Source: Verrucomicrobiia bacterium
Lineage (GTDB): Bacteria > Verrucomicrobiota > Verrucomicrobiia > Limisphaerales > UBA11358
DNA: 64,000 nucleotides
NCBI GenBank assembly: GCA_031290985.1
Contig: JARLJW010000073.1
Coordinates: 1-64,000 of the forward strand
Direction of reading: 5' to 3'
A program made the position numbers and the translations under genes. Positions 1 to 8,532 of this stretch are shown one piece after another. The notes beneath the pieces are model-generated. The model searched no databases, was not told the DNA's origin, and worked only from the letters and a program-made list of their open reading frames with translations. Every line of letters starts with the position of its first letter. The first letter of the stretch is position 1.

Positions 1-86
1 ATTGTTTTCTGCCCGTTATGGATTTCAATCAAGTCGGTCACCGTTTGGGGACCCGATGCGTCGGCGTGCTGGGTGGTTCTTTTCAT
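1..86 (-). CDS. Possible N-terminal fragment of a truncated minus-strand gene (MKRTTQHADASGPQTVTDLIEIHNGQKT...)
   Basis: Open reading frame from ATG at 86 (reverse strand) to the window edge; too short to classify. Confidence 0.3.
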   Translation of the reverse strand, partial: MKRTTQHADASGPQTVTDLIEIHNGQKT

Positions 87-261
87 TGTAAACACAAGCA
101 CACCCTAAACGGTGGCTTTTGGCAACTGCATGGATTGGGCTAAAGGCGGAACTCCAAACCCGGCATCAATTTTCGTCGCGGACAGTGTCAAGATGCGCCC
201 GCAGCCAGCCTTCCCATTCCTTTGTCTCGACAAGCGGCGAAATTTGCGGCAGATTTTTTTT

Positions 262-353
262 GTCAGGGCCCATGGAATGTGGACTTACGAACCCCGCCAG
301 GGCCGGAAGGCAGCAACGGCAGTTTGCTCCGCATCTGCCGTGGTCACCCTGAC
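262..353 (+). ncRNA. ffs: Bacterial signal recognition particle RNA (small 4.5S type)
   Basis: Core GCCAGGGCCGGAAGGCAGCAACGGCAG resembles the conserved SRP domain IV loop; ends GTCAGGG...CCCTGAC are complementary; lies immediately upstream of dnaX. Confidence 0.9.
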
Positions 354-365
354 ACTTTAATTTTC

Positions 366-2201
366 ATGAGCTACCAGGTCATTGCCCGCAAGTACCGGCC
401 GCAGAAATTCGCCGACGTCGTCGGGCAGGAACATGTTACCCAGACGCTCGCCAACGCCATCAGCCAGAAACGCATCGCCCACGCCTACCTGTTCTGCGGG
501 CCGCGCGGCACCGGCAAGACGACCATCGCCCGCATCTTCGCCAAGGCCCTGAACTGCACCGGCGGACCCCGGATCGATTTCGATGACAGCGATCCCCGCG
601 TCCAGGAAATCACCGAAGGCCGCTCGCTCGATGTGCTGGAAATTGACGGTGCCAGCAACAACGGCGTGGAACAGGTCCGCGAACTGCGTGAGACCTGCAA
701 ATACGCGCCGGCCAATTCCCCCTTCAAGATCTACATCATCGACGAAGTTCACATGCTCTCCACGGCGGCGTTCAATGCGCTGCTCAAGACCCTTGAAGAA
801 CCGCCCGCGCATGTGAAGTTCATGTTCGCGACGACCGACCCGGAAAAAGTCCTCCCAACCATTCTCTCCCGCTGCCAGCGGTATGACTTGCGCCGGATTC
901 CCGCCGCGCTCATCACCAGGCATCTGGCGGAAATCGCCGGCAAGGAAAAAGTCACCATTGACGCCGCCGCCCTGCACGCCATCGCCCGCGGCGCGGACGG
1001 CGGGATGCGCGATGCCGAATCCACGCTCGACCAGCTCATCAGCTTTTGCGGCGACAAGATCGAGGAAGCCGACGTGCTCTCCATGTTCGGCCTCGCCGCG
1101 CAGAACCAGATTCTCATCCTCAGCCGCGCCGTCCTCGCCGGCGAGATTTCCACGGCCCTCACCCAGTTGGACGAGCTCGCCCGCGGCGGCAAAGACCTCG
1201 GCCGCCTGCTGGGCGACCTGCTGAACCATTTCCGCAACCTCCTGATCTATCAAGTTTCCAAAGGCGACTTGAACCTGCTCGAAGCTTCGGAAGCCGAGGT
1301 CACCGCGCTCAAGGAGCAAGCGGGGCTGGCGACCACCGATGCCTTTACGCGCGTGCTGGAAGTCCTGGCCGATGCCGAGCTTCGCCTGCGCGATGCCGCC
1401 TCCAAGAAAATTCTGCTGGAAGTCACCCTGCTCCGCGCCATCGAGGCGCGTAATTCGCTGTCGCTCGACGCGGTGCTGAAACAGCTCAACCAGCTTCGCG
1501 GTGAAGGTGGCCCAGCGGCCGCCGCGCGCCCTATCGCCACACCGGCCGCCGCCAGCACTCCGCGTGCTGAGACTTCAATCGCCACCGCGCCCGCCACCGC
1601 TCCGACATTCTCATCATTGCGCGAAGCCGTCGCCGCACAAGCTGCTGCCAAACCTGCCGCCCCGGCTCCGGTCGCCCCCCCGGCTCACGTTGCCGCCGCG
1701 CCCGCGGCCGCCGTACCGGCTGGCAATCTGAACGAACTGTGGACCCGCCTGATTGATGCCGTGGGCCGGGTCAGCGCCTTCACCCGCGGATATCTCCTCG
1801 ATGCGCACCCCGTGTCGTTCGAGAAAAGCATTCTCGTGATCGGCTACGACCCCGAGTTTCAAGATCACCTTGGCCTTGTCGATAATTCACGCAACCACAC
1901 GTTGCTGGCCACCAAGCTCGCGGAACTCGGCCACCCGAATGCCATGATCAAGTTCGTCAAGGCGGAAGCCCCCGCCGGTTGGCAGCGCCCCGTCGCCACT
2001 CCGCCTCCGGCCCCGGCTCCCGCCGCTCCGAAGGCCGCCCCCGCGACGCCAACGACCAAGACCACCGAAACCACGCCCGCGCCCGCCGCCGAAAAGAAAC
2101 CCGCGCCCATCGCCTTCAACAAGGACGATTTCAAGAACGACCCGCTCATCAAAAAGGCGCTGGAGATATTCAAGGGCACGATTGTCGAAGTCCGCGCCTG
2201 A
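366..2201 (+). CDS. dnaX: DNA polymerase III subunit gamma/tau
   Basis: MSYQVIARKYRPQKFADVVGQEHVTQTL, Walker A GPRGTGKTT, EVHMLSTAAFNALLKTLEEPP; Ala/Pro-rich linker and C-terminal domain. Start moved from the ORF start (222) to the ATG at 366. Confidence 0.96.
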   Translation: MSYQVIARKYRPQKFADVVGQEHVTQTLANAISQKRIAHAYLFCGPRGTGKTTIARIFAKALNCTGGPRIDFDDSDPRVQEITEGRSLDVLEIDGASNNGVEQVRELRETCKYAPANSPFKIYIIDEVHMLSTAAFNALLKTLEEPPAHVKFMFATTDPEKVLPTILSRCQRYDLRRIPAALITRHLAEIAGKEKVTIDAAALHAIARGADGGMRDAESTLDQLISFCGDKIEEADVLSMFGLAAQNQILILSRAVLAGEISTALTQLDELARGGKDLGRLLGDLLNHFRNLLIYQVSKGDLNLLEASEAEVTALKEQAGLATTDAFTRVLEVLADAELRLRDAASKKILLEVTLLRAIEARNSLSLDAVLKQLNQLRGEGGPAAAARPIATPAAASTPRAETSIATAPATAPTFSSLREAVAAQAAAKPAAPAPVAPPAHVAAAPAAAVPAGNLNELWTRLIDAVGRVSAFTRGYLLDAHPVSFEKSILVIGYDPEFQDHLGLVDNSRNHTLLATKLAELGHPNAMIKFVKAEAPAGWQRPVATPPPAPAPAAPKAAPATPTTKTTETTPAPAAEKKPAPIAFNKDDFKNDPLIKKALEIFKGTIVEVRA

Positions 2202-2246
2202 TTTTTTCTATCAACCATCAACTAAGAACCATCAACTTTTTTTAAT

Positions 2247-2555
2247 ATGTCCCTCGGCAAACTCATGAAGCAGGCTGCGAAAGCGCAGCAACAGATGGCC
2301 CTCATCCAGGCTGAACTCGCCGTGCGCACCGTGGAAGCCACCAGCGGCGGCGGCGCCGTGAAGGTCGTCGCCACCTGCGACGGCACGATCAAGTCCATCA
2401 AGATCGACCCGCAGGCGCTCAACCCGTCCGATGCGCAGGTCGTCGAGGACATGGTGCTCATCGCCGTCAACCAGGCGCTCAACCAGGGCAAGGAGATTTC
2501 CAACACCGAGATGGGCAAGGCGACCGCCGGCTTTAGTTTGCCCGGGATGATGTAA
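2247..2555 (+). CDS. ybaB: YbaB/EbfC family nucleoid-associated protein
   Basis: Small protein MSLGKLMKQAAKAQQQM...SGGGAVKVVATCDGTIKSIKIDP; position between dnaX and recR. Confidence 0.93.
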   Translation: MSLGKLMKQAAKAQQQMALIQAELAVRTVEATSGGGAVKVVATCDGTIKSIKIDPQALNPSDAQVVEDMVLIAVNQALNQGKEISNTEMGKATAGFSLPGMM

Positions 2556-2578
2556 AGTTCGTTGCATACTTACATGGC

Positions 2579-2632
2579 TACATCGTGCATCGTTAAATTG
2601 GCACGATGTAACGATTCAACAATTTAACGATG
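2579..2632. repeat. Two overlapping inverted repeats between ybaB and recR
   Basis: TACATCGTGC (2579-2588)/GCACGATGTA (2601-2610) and CATCGTTAAATTG (2588-2600)/CAATTTAACGATG (2620-2632). Confidence 0.8.
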
Positions 2633-2647
2633 TAACGTGTTTTAAAA

Positions 2648-3244
2648 ATGCTTCCTGAATCCATCACCACGCTGACCGCCGCGCTAAGCAAGCTGCCGGG
2701 CATCGGACCGCGCTCCGCCGAGCGCGTGGCATTGCATATCGTGCAGACGGATTCCGCCATCGTGAAGCAACTGGCCGACGCCATCCTGGTCGCGCGTGAA
2801 AAGATTCAGTTTTGCACCACCTGCGGGGCGTTGACCGAGCAATCCCCCTGCCCCACCTGCGCGGACACGCGTCGTGACGCCTCGCTGGTGTGCGTGGTCG
2901 AGCGCGCCGTGGACATCTTGAGCGTGGAAAAATCCGGCACCTATCGCGGCAAGTTCCATGTGCTCGGCGGAAAAATTTCACCGCTCGACGGCGTGGAGCC
3001 GGATGATTTGCACATCGCCGGCCTCGAACAGCGCCTGACCACCGAGCCCGTCAAGGAAATCATCATCGCGCTCGGTACGGATGTGGAAGGCGATGCCACC
3101 AGCAACTACCTGGCAAAACGGCTCGCGCGGCCCGGGCTGAAAATTTCGCGCATCGGGTTCGGCTTGCCGGCCGGTAGCGGGCTGGAATTTGCGGATGAAC
3201 TGACGTTGAATCGGGCGTTGGAGGGCAGACGGGAGATGTTGTGA
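2648..3244 (+). CDS. recR: Recombination mediator protein RecR
   Basis: LPGIGPRSAERVALHI, CxxC zinc finger (CTTCGALTEQSPCPTC), Toprim-like C-terminal domain. Confidence 0.95.
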   Translation: MLPESITTLTAALSKLPGIGPRSAERVALHIVQTDSAIVKQLADAILVAREKIQFCTTCGALTEQSPCPTCADTRRDASLVCVVERAVDILSVEKSGTYRGKFHVLGGKISPLDGVEPDDLHIAGLEQRLTTEPVKEIIIALGTDVEGDATSNYLAKRLARPGLKISRIGFGLPAGSGLEFADELTLNRALEGRREML

Positions 3245-3257
3245 AAAAACTCCAGCT

Positions 3258-3397
3258 AAAGCTCCAAATTCCAAGCTCCAACATCCAGAGAAGCTTCAAT
3301 TTTCAAACACCAAACATGAGCACCGCGATTACCGCTCCGGATTGGAGCTTGGTTCTTGGATGTTCTCTGGAGCTTGGATGTTGGAATTTGGAGCTTT
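3258..3397. repeat. Imperfect long inverted repeat, GGAGCTTGGAATTTGGAGC type
   Basis: Left arm AAAGCTCCAAATTCCAAGCTCCAACATCCAGAG (3258-3290), right arm CTCTGGAGCTTGGATGTTGGAATTTGGAGCTTT (3365-3397). Confidence 0.8.
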
Positions 3398-3407
3398 CCC
3401 CGTCGCC

Positions 3408-4016
3408 ATGACAGCTTCTCCGGTTTTCATATTCGATTTGGGCAAAGTCCTCGTCGACTTCGATTACTCCATCGCCGCGCGGAAGATCGCCGCGCGCAGC
3501 GACAAGTCACCGCAGGATTTGCATGCGTTTCTGGGCGCTTCGCCGCTGCTCGTGGATTACGAAAGCGGACGACTGACCCGGCAGGCCTTTTACGAGGCCA
3601 TCTGCGAGGCCATCCATTTCCGCGGCGACCTCGCGGAATTTGGCGGCTACTTCGCGGACATCTTTTCGGAAATGCCGGGGACGATTGCCCTGCACGCCGA
3701 GTTGCGCCAGCGCGGTTTCAAGACCTACATTTTCTCGAACACCAACGACCTCGCCATCGAGCACGTCCGCCGCAATTTCCCGTTCTTCGCCAATTTTGAC
3801 GGCTACATCTACTCCTACGAAGTCGGCGCGATGAAGCCCGAAACGGCCATCTACGAAGCCATGGAAAAGATGTGCGGCCGACGCGGTGCGGATTTGATCT
3901 ACATTGATGACCGCTCGGAAAACATCACCGCCGGCGCGGCGCGGGGCTGGCGGATAATCCTCCATGAGTCATCGGAGAAAACGCGGAAGGCGCTGGCCAA
4001 ATTCGACGCGTTATGA
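3408..4016 (+). CDS. HAD family hydrolase
   Basis: FIFDLGKVLVDFD (motif I), IFSNTND, KPETAIYEAMEK, YIDDRSENITAG; start chosen at MTASPVF. Confidence 0.85.
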   Translation: MTASPVFIFDLGKVLVDFDYSIAARKIAARSDKSPQDLHAFLGASPLLVDYESGRLTRQAFYEAICEAIHFRGDLAEFGGYFADIFSEMPGTIALHAELRQRGFKTYIFSNTNDLAIEHVRRNFPFFANFDGYIYSYEVGAMKPETAIYEAMEKMCGRRGADLIYIDDRSENITAGAARGWRIILHESSEKTRKALAKFDAL

Positions 4017-4028
4017 AATAAATTTACG

Positions 4029-4433
4029 ATGAAGCCGAGTGAAAAGTATGGCAATGAGTTCTTTTACCACCCGTTTACCGTAAAAAAGGCAGACGGACGT
4101 GAGTTCCAATGTCATGACATTGGCGTTTGCATCACTCCGAAGCAGGACGCGGCAATTACGTTAAATTATGCGTGGGGAGTGCTTCGCGAATTGGCAACGT
4201 GGACTTGTGATGAGTTTAAGGACCGTCCAACAACAGAGACATATCGGATTGTCATAGCTTGGAGTAAAAAAGCGCGTGAGAACCAAGGCCACATTGTAAA
4301 AATTTGGTCTGATCTTGCGAAGGTTCGCGAAGTTGCTGGATGCATTACACCCGAAGAATGCTCAAAACGTTTTGGGCCTGGCTGGACACCTTTTGCAAAT
4401 TGGCAAAAAGATGTCTTTGAACAAAAGGGCTGA
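4029..4433 (+). CDS. Hypothetical protein
   Basis: 134-aa ORF directly after the HAD gene; no family recognised. Confidence 0.55.
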   Translation: MKPSEKYGNEFFYHPFTVKKADGREFQCHDIGVCITPKQDAAITLNYAWGVLRELATWTCDEFKDRPTTETYRIVIAWSKKARENQGHIVKIWSDLAKVREVAGCITPEECSKRFGPGWTPFANWQKDVFEQKG

Positions 4434-4450
4434 GTTATCCGACAAGTTCC

Positions 4451-4505
4451 CGCTCATTCCGCAGCAACGTGAGGCCGCCGCCACGATCAAGGGCCCAGTC
4501 CATAT
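4451..4505 (+). pseudogene. Diverged remnant of a pcrA/uvrD 5' end
   Basis: 45/55 nt identical to 11594-11648 of the intact helicase; encodes PLIPQQREAAATIKGPVHI versus SLNPQQRLAAATINGPVLI. Confidence 0.7.
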
Positions 4506-4511
4506 TTAATT

Positions 4512-6743
4512 TTACCGGCACCGCACCAATATACGCAGCCGCACGGCCCGGTAATTTCCAGCATTGCCGGCAAACGTCCAATCGGGATTGTCCTTTGGTT
4601 GATTGCCGATGCCGATGTCCGCGTGCGTGCCTTCACGCCAGTGATTGACCGCGATCAAGGTTTGCCGGGCCGCATGGTCATGGATCTGCAGACAGCCATA
4701 ACCATCCTCCACGTCAGTCATTTCATCCCCGAAATCAAACGCATCGCCGGATGCATTTGGCACCTTCGCAGCATTTTGCTGGTCATAATTGTTCGGCCAA
4801 AATTCAATGTTGCCGCTGTTTAATTGCGTTCCGGCCGTGATCGTCTTGACGTTGGAATACACATTCATGTTGGTCACGTTTTGCTGAAAACGCGCCCCGG
4901 ATCCGAAGACGGGAATGCCGATCTTGCCGGGATCATCTGTGAACGCATCCATGGAGACATAAATGTCCCGGGTATTCCAATCCGGGTCTTGTAATTCCAG
5001 AAAATAAGCGATCCGGTCGAAGTGCGGGGGCAGGTTCGTGTGGTTATCAATTTTATATTTGATGGCCGGGCCGAGACCGGCCAGATCCAGGTCATAAACC
5101 ACTTGATAATCCTTCGCTTCCGGAACGTGCCGGCCGAGCCAGTCGCGTTTGGGCACTTCTCCGGCGCGGAAGGCACCGGCCGGCAGTCCGTCCTTGTTCA
5201 TTAAATTGGGCTGCGCCAGGCCGCTCCAGGCAAAGCGCATCGCGGCGGGACGTTTCACCTCGGGCGACGAAAGCACCACGCTCGAACCTTCAATGCGGGC
5301 ATCGGCCTTCACAAAGCCACCCTCATCCGCGTCGATGATTTCAAACCAATTCAGCGGCTTGCCGTCACGGCTCACGAGACCGCCACCGACGTTGTCAAAG
5401 TTGACGCGCATGGTATTGCTGGCCACGGTCATGGATTTGAATGTCGGTCCTGAATCGACCAGCTCATTGTGCCCGTAGGTTTCGGCCAGGGCACGTAAGG
5501 CGAGCCGGTGCCCCACATCCTGCTTATCCGTGGGATGGACATTTTTAAGGTCGGCAATGTCATTGATGACCACCATGCCCGTCTTGGGAATGGTGTTGGC
5601 CGCGACCGTTTGGGCCTCCCAGATTTCGGCCTCCTTTTTGGGATCGCCGCCATAATCGTAGGGGGCAATTTGCACAAAATAGCAGGGAAAATCACCTTCA
5701 CCCCACAACGTGCGCCACCCGGCCAGCAGGGCTTTCAGGTGTTCCGCATATCGCATTTCGTGGCCCACATCGGATTCGCCCTGATACCAAATCGCACCGC
5801 GGATGGCGAACGGGATCAAAGGATGGATCATGCCATTGTATATCGAAGTCGCCGAATAGAGACCATGCGGGGGCAGCAATTCATCCGGATAGGATGGCAT
5901 GGGCGGAACGGCTTCCCGGTTGGTCATCGCTTGATGAGCCGCCCGTGACCATTGGTCAAACTGATCCAGCGCCAAGGCCAGTCGCTGTTGGTGCGAGGCT
6001 GTGTGCGGATCGCCCTGCTCAATCCGTTCATACTCGTCGTGCAGGGCCGGCACGGCGGCAAATCCCTCCGGCGGTGTCCACAGTTCGATCAGCGTACCGC
6101 CCCGATGGACATCAATTAAGCCAACGGCCACACCGAGTCTGGCATTAAGCTCACGCCCAAAAAAATAGGCGACCGCCGAAAATCCCTGCCAGCCACCCTC
6201 CGCGACGGTCGCCGGGGTGCATGCTTTCCAAGTCCCTTCCATGTCGCTTTGGGGTTGCGACGCCCAATCGCTCTGCTCCATCAGCAGGCGAATGCCCGGA
6301 TGATTGGCGGCGGCAATTTCCGCTTTGGCGTTATCGCTGCGACCGATGCCAAATTCCATGTTCGACTGGCCGGCACACAACCAAACCTCACCCACCATGA
6401 CATCCTCGTAGATTAAAGTGTTCGAACCGCTCACGGTGAGCGTGTAGGGCCCGCCCGCCGACATGATTGGCAGCACCACTTTCCATTCGCCGCTGCCATT
6501 GGCTTTAGTGGTTTTGATTGTGGCACCAAGCTGGACGGTGACTTTATCGCCCGGGGTGGCCCAACCCCAGATGGTGATCGGTTTTTCTCGTTGCAACACC
6601 ATGTGACTGCCAAAGATATGCGGCAGACGGATCTCCGCCAGGATGGTGGCCGGACTGGCCAGACAACCCAAAAACGTCAGCATAAGGATCAACCGCCTCA
6701 AAATCATAATCCGGTGCCTTGCCAGTGGGATGGCCTGTTTCAT
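4512..6743 (-). CDS. Sialate O-acetylesterase-like SGNH protein
   Basis: IRLPHIFGSHMVLQREKPITIWGWATPGDKVTV, GEVWLCAGQSNMEFG, GAIWYQGESDVGH; signal peptide at the N-terminus. Confidence 0.88.
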   Translation of the reverse strand: MKQAIPLARHRIMILRRLILMLTFLGCLASPATILAEIRLPHIFGSHMVLQREKPITIWGWATPGDKVTVQLGATIKTTKANGSGEWKVVLPIMSAGGPYTLTVSGSNTLIYEDVMVGEVWLCAGQSNMEFGIGRSDNAKAEIAAANHPGIRLLMEQSDWASQPQSDMEGTWKACTPATVAEGGWQGFSAVAYFFGRELNARLGVAVGLIDVHRGGTLIELWTPPEGFAAVPALHDEYERIEQGDPHTASHQQRLALALDQFDQWSRAAHQAMTNREAVPPMPSYPDELLPPHGLYSATSIYNGMIHPLIPFAIRGAIWYQGESDVGHEMRYAEHLKALLAGWRTLWGEGDFPCYFVQIAPYDYGGDPKKEAEIWEAQTVAANTIPKTGMVVINDIADLKNVHPTDKQDVGHRLALRALAETYGHNELVDSGPTFKSMTVASNTMRVNFDNVGGGLVSRDGKPLNWFEIIDADEGGFVKADARIEGSSVVLSSPEVKRPAAMRFAWSGLAQPNLMNKDGLPAGAFRAGEVPKRDWLGRHVPEAKDYQVVYDLDLAGLGPAIKYKIDNHTNLPPHFDRIAYFLELQDPDWNTRDIYVSMDAFTDDPGKIGIPVFGSGARFQQNVTNMNVYSNVKTITAGTQLNSGNIEFWPNNYDQQNAAKVPNASGDAFDFGDEMTDVEDGYGCLQIHDHAARQTLIAVNHWREGTHADIGIGNQPKDNPDWTFAGNAGNYRAVRLRILVRCR

Positions 6744-7021
6744 AGTGATGCTATCATTGGCATTTTAGCCCGGCACAACTGGTGGTGAACGCAATTATCG
6801 GGCAAAGCGGGCTGCCGCAACTTCCAAAGTAATGATGTTTGAGCATAAAGCTTCCATCGCGTTCGCACAATGCTTTGGTGGCTACGGTTGAAATTTACCC
6901 CGTAAAGTTCCATGGCGTCTTGTCATTTTATTCGGCGAAGCAAATTGAACAGCGTCAAGACTTGCCGGCAAAAATAAAATCAATGATGCCACCATTTCTG
7001 ATTGGGATTTCATGTCCTCGC

Positions 7022-7134
7022 AATTAAACTCCGCGCCCGATGGTGAACCTGAACTCGCTCAATCCGCAACAACGTCTGGCCGCCGCGACGATCAACGGCC
7101 CGGTGCTGATCCTCGCGGGCGCCGGCACGGGCAA
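7022..7134 (+). pseudogene. Truncated duplicate of the pcrA 5' end
   Basis: 113 bp with no mismatch to 11560-11672; covers 18 bp of leader plus codons 1-31, ending inside the Walker A motif AGAGTGK. Confidence 0.95.
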
Positions 7135-7257
7135 ATTGCATCGCTGCTATAACAGCCCCCCTCGGCAGTCATAAGAAAGTTTAAAGGTTGAACCAATGTG
7201 AACTAAAATATTTTCCGCTTCATGTGTTCTTAAGGTTGATTGGAGCAAGCTTGCCGC

Positions 7258-8511
7258 ATGAAAGCACATGCCATCACCTTCACACTACTCTCCGTCTGGT
7301 TCGCAGCCAACGCGTCTGCACAGGATCCAAATCCACCCCATTCAAATCAAGCCGGTCATTACTCCATTGAACAGGCGGTGTCGGACAATGCCCAGCTCCA
7401 TACCATCGCTTTTGACGGACTGGCGTTCCTGACCGGCGACTTCGGCCTCGATACTTTTCTGCCCCCGGGAAAGGTTTCCGACTACTTCGGCTTCCAGTAC
7501 ATGCGTGACATCGACGCCAAGGAAGGCGGGCATAACACGTCATTCTTGACACAGATCGCCAACAATATGCTGTCAGTCTTGAACACCAACCAAAAGGTGC
7601 AGTTGTTGACATTGGCAACGCAACAACAGCAAGATGTCCGGCACTTCGCCGAAAAGCGGCTGCCGTTGATCAAGGCGTTCCGCCGAAATCTGGAGAACGA
7701 TCTTCCCGCCGGCAGCAAAGGGTTGGACAAGGCAGCCGTGGTGAAATACTCGGCCGACCTCTATGAACTGGATGGCTTGCTTGCTTTTCAACGGGCGCAG
7801 GTCATGGGCGGCATCATCAACAGCTTCACCGACGCGCAGAAAGCGGCTCTGGCCAAATTAAAGTTCGGGGACTCCCGGACCTGGCCGACGTTGCCGGAGC
7901 AGCTCGACAAGCGCAGCATGTCGCACGAGGTCAACGTGGCGATGATGACCTACGCCAGTGAGATGTTTGCATGGTACGCCGGTTCACTGGAAGCGGACAC
8001 CTACTTCTGCCCGGAGCGGCACGGGATGTATTTTGGCGGCTTTGGCATGAAGACCGCGCCCGCCATGGGCAAGCAGAATTATTCCATCAGCACGGCGCTC
8101 ACTGGCGACAGTGGCGCGGCTTTTCTCGACGCGCTGACCAACCCCCAGCGCAAAATCGTCACCGACGTGATTGATCAACAACGCAAGGACCTGGCCGAAA
8201 TCGTCACCACGCGCCGGGCCATCGCCACCGAACTTCGCCGCTTCCAAAAAAATGAGATGGCAGACCAGGCGAAAGTTCTGTCCCTGTCGAAACGTTACGG
8301 GGAATTGGATGGTGGATTGTCGTATCTCTATGCTAGGGCCTTTGTAGATGTCGCCCGGACACTCACCCCACAGCAGAAGGAAAAACTTGCGGCCATGCGC
8401 ACGATAAATCCTTTGGATCCGAAAGGCCCTTTCCTGTATTCATCCCCCATCGCCATGCCAAAGATCGAAAACGCAGATTTCCTTTTTGGCGGGCGGGTTG
8501 GCATCGATTGA
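7258..8511 (+). CDS. Secreted protein of unknown function with Spy/LTXXQ-like helical segments
   Basis: Signal peptide MKAHAITFTLLSVWFAANASAQ; repeated segments such as LTNPQRKIVTDVIDQQRKDLAEI and LTPQQKEKLAAM. Confidence 0.6.
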   Translation: MKAHAITFTLLSVWFAANASAQDPNPPHSNQAGHYSIEQAVSDNAQLHTIAFDGLAFLTGDFGLDTFLPPGKVSDYFGFQYMRDIDAKEGGHNTSFLTQIANNMLSVLNTNQKVQLLTLATQQQQDVRHFAEKRLPLIKAFRRNLENDLPAGSKGLDKAAVVKYSADLYELDGLLAFQRAQVMGGIINSFTDAQKAALAKLKFGDSRTWPTLPEQLDKRSMSHEVNVAMMTYASEMFAWYAGSLEADTYFCPERHGMYFGGFGMKTAPAMGKQNYSISTALTGDSGAAFLDALTNPQRKIVTDVIDQQRKDLAEIVTTRRAIATELRRFQKNEMADQAKVLSLSKRYGELDGGLSYLYARAFVDVARTLTPQQKEKLAAMRTINPLDPKGPFLYSSPIAMPKIENADFLFGGRVGID

Positions 8512-8532
8512 ACCAACCCAGATTGATCCAGC

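Noticed and set aside
842-960. GGAAAAAG runs in dnaX as possible programmed frameshift sites
   Set aside because: The runs are not in the X XXY YYZ frame and lie far upstream of the expected gamma/tau boundary; no support for a gamma product.
6839-7027. 62-aa ORF MSIKLPSRSHNALVATVEIYPVK...
   Set aside because: Short, no family, lies in the gap before the pcrA remnant; probably degenerate sequence.
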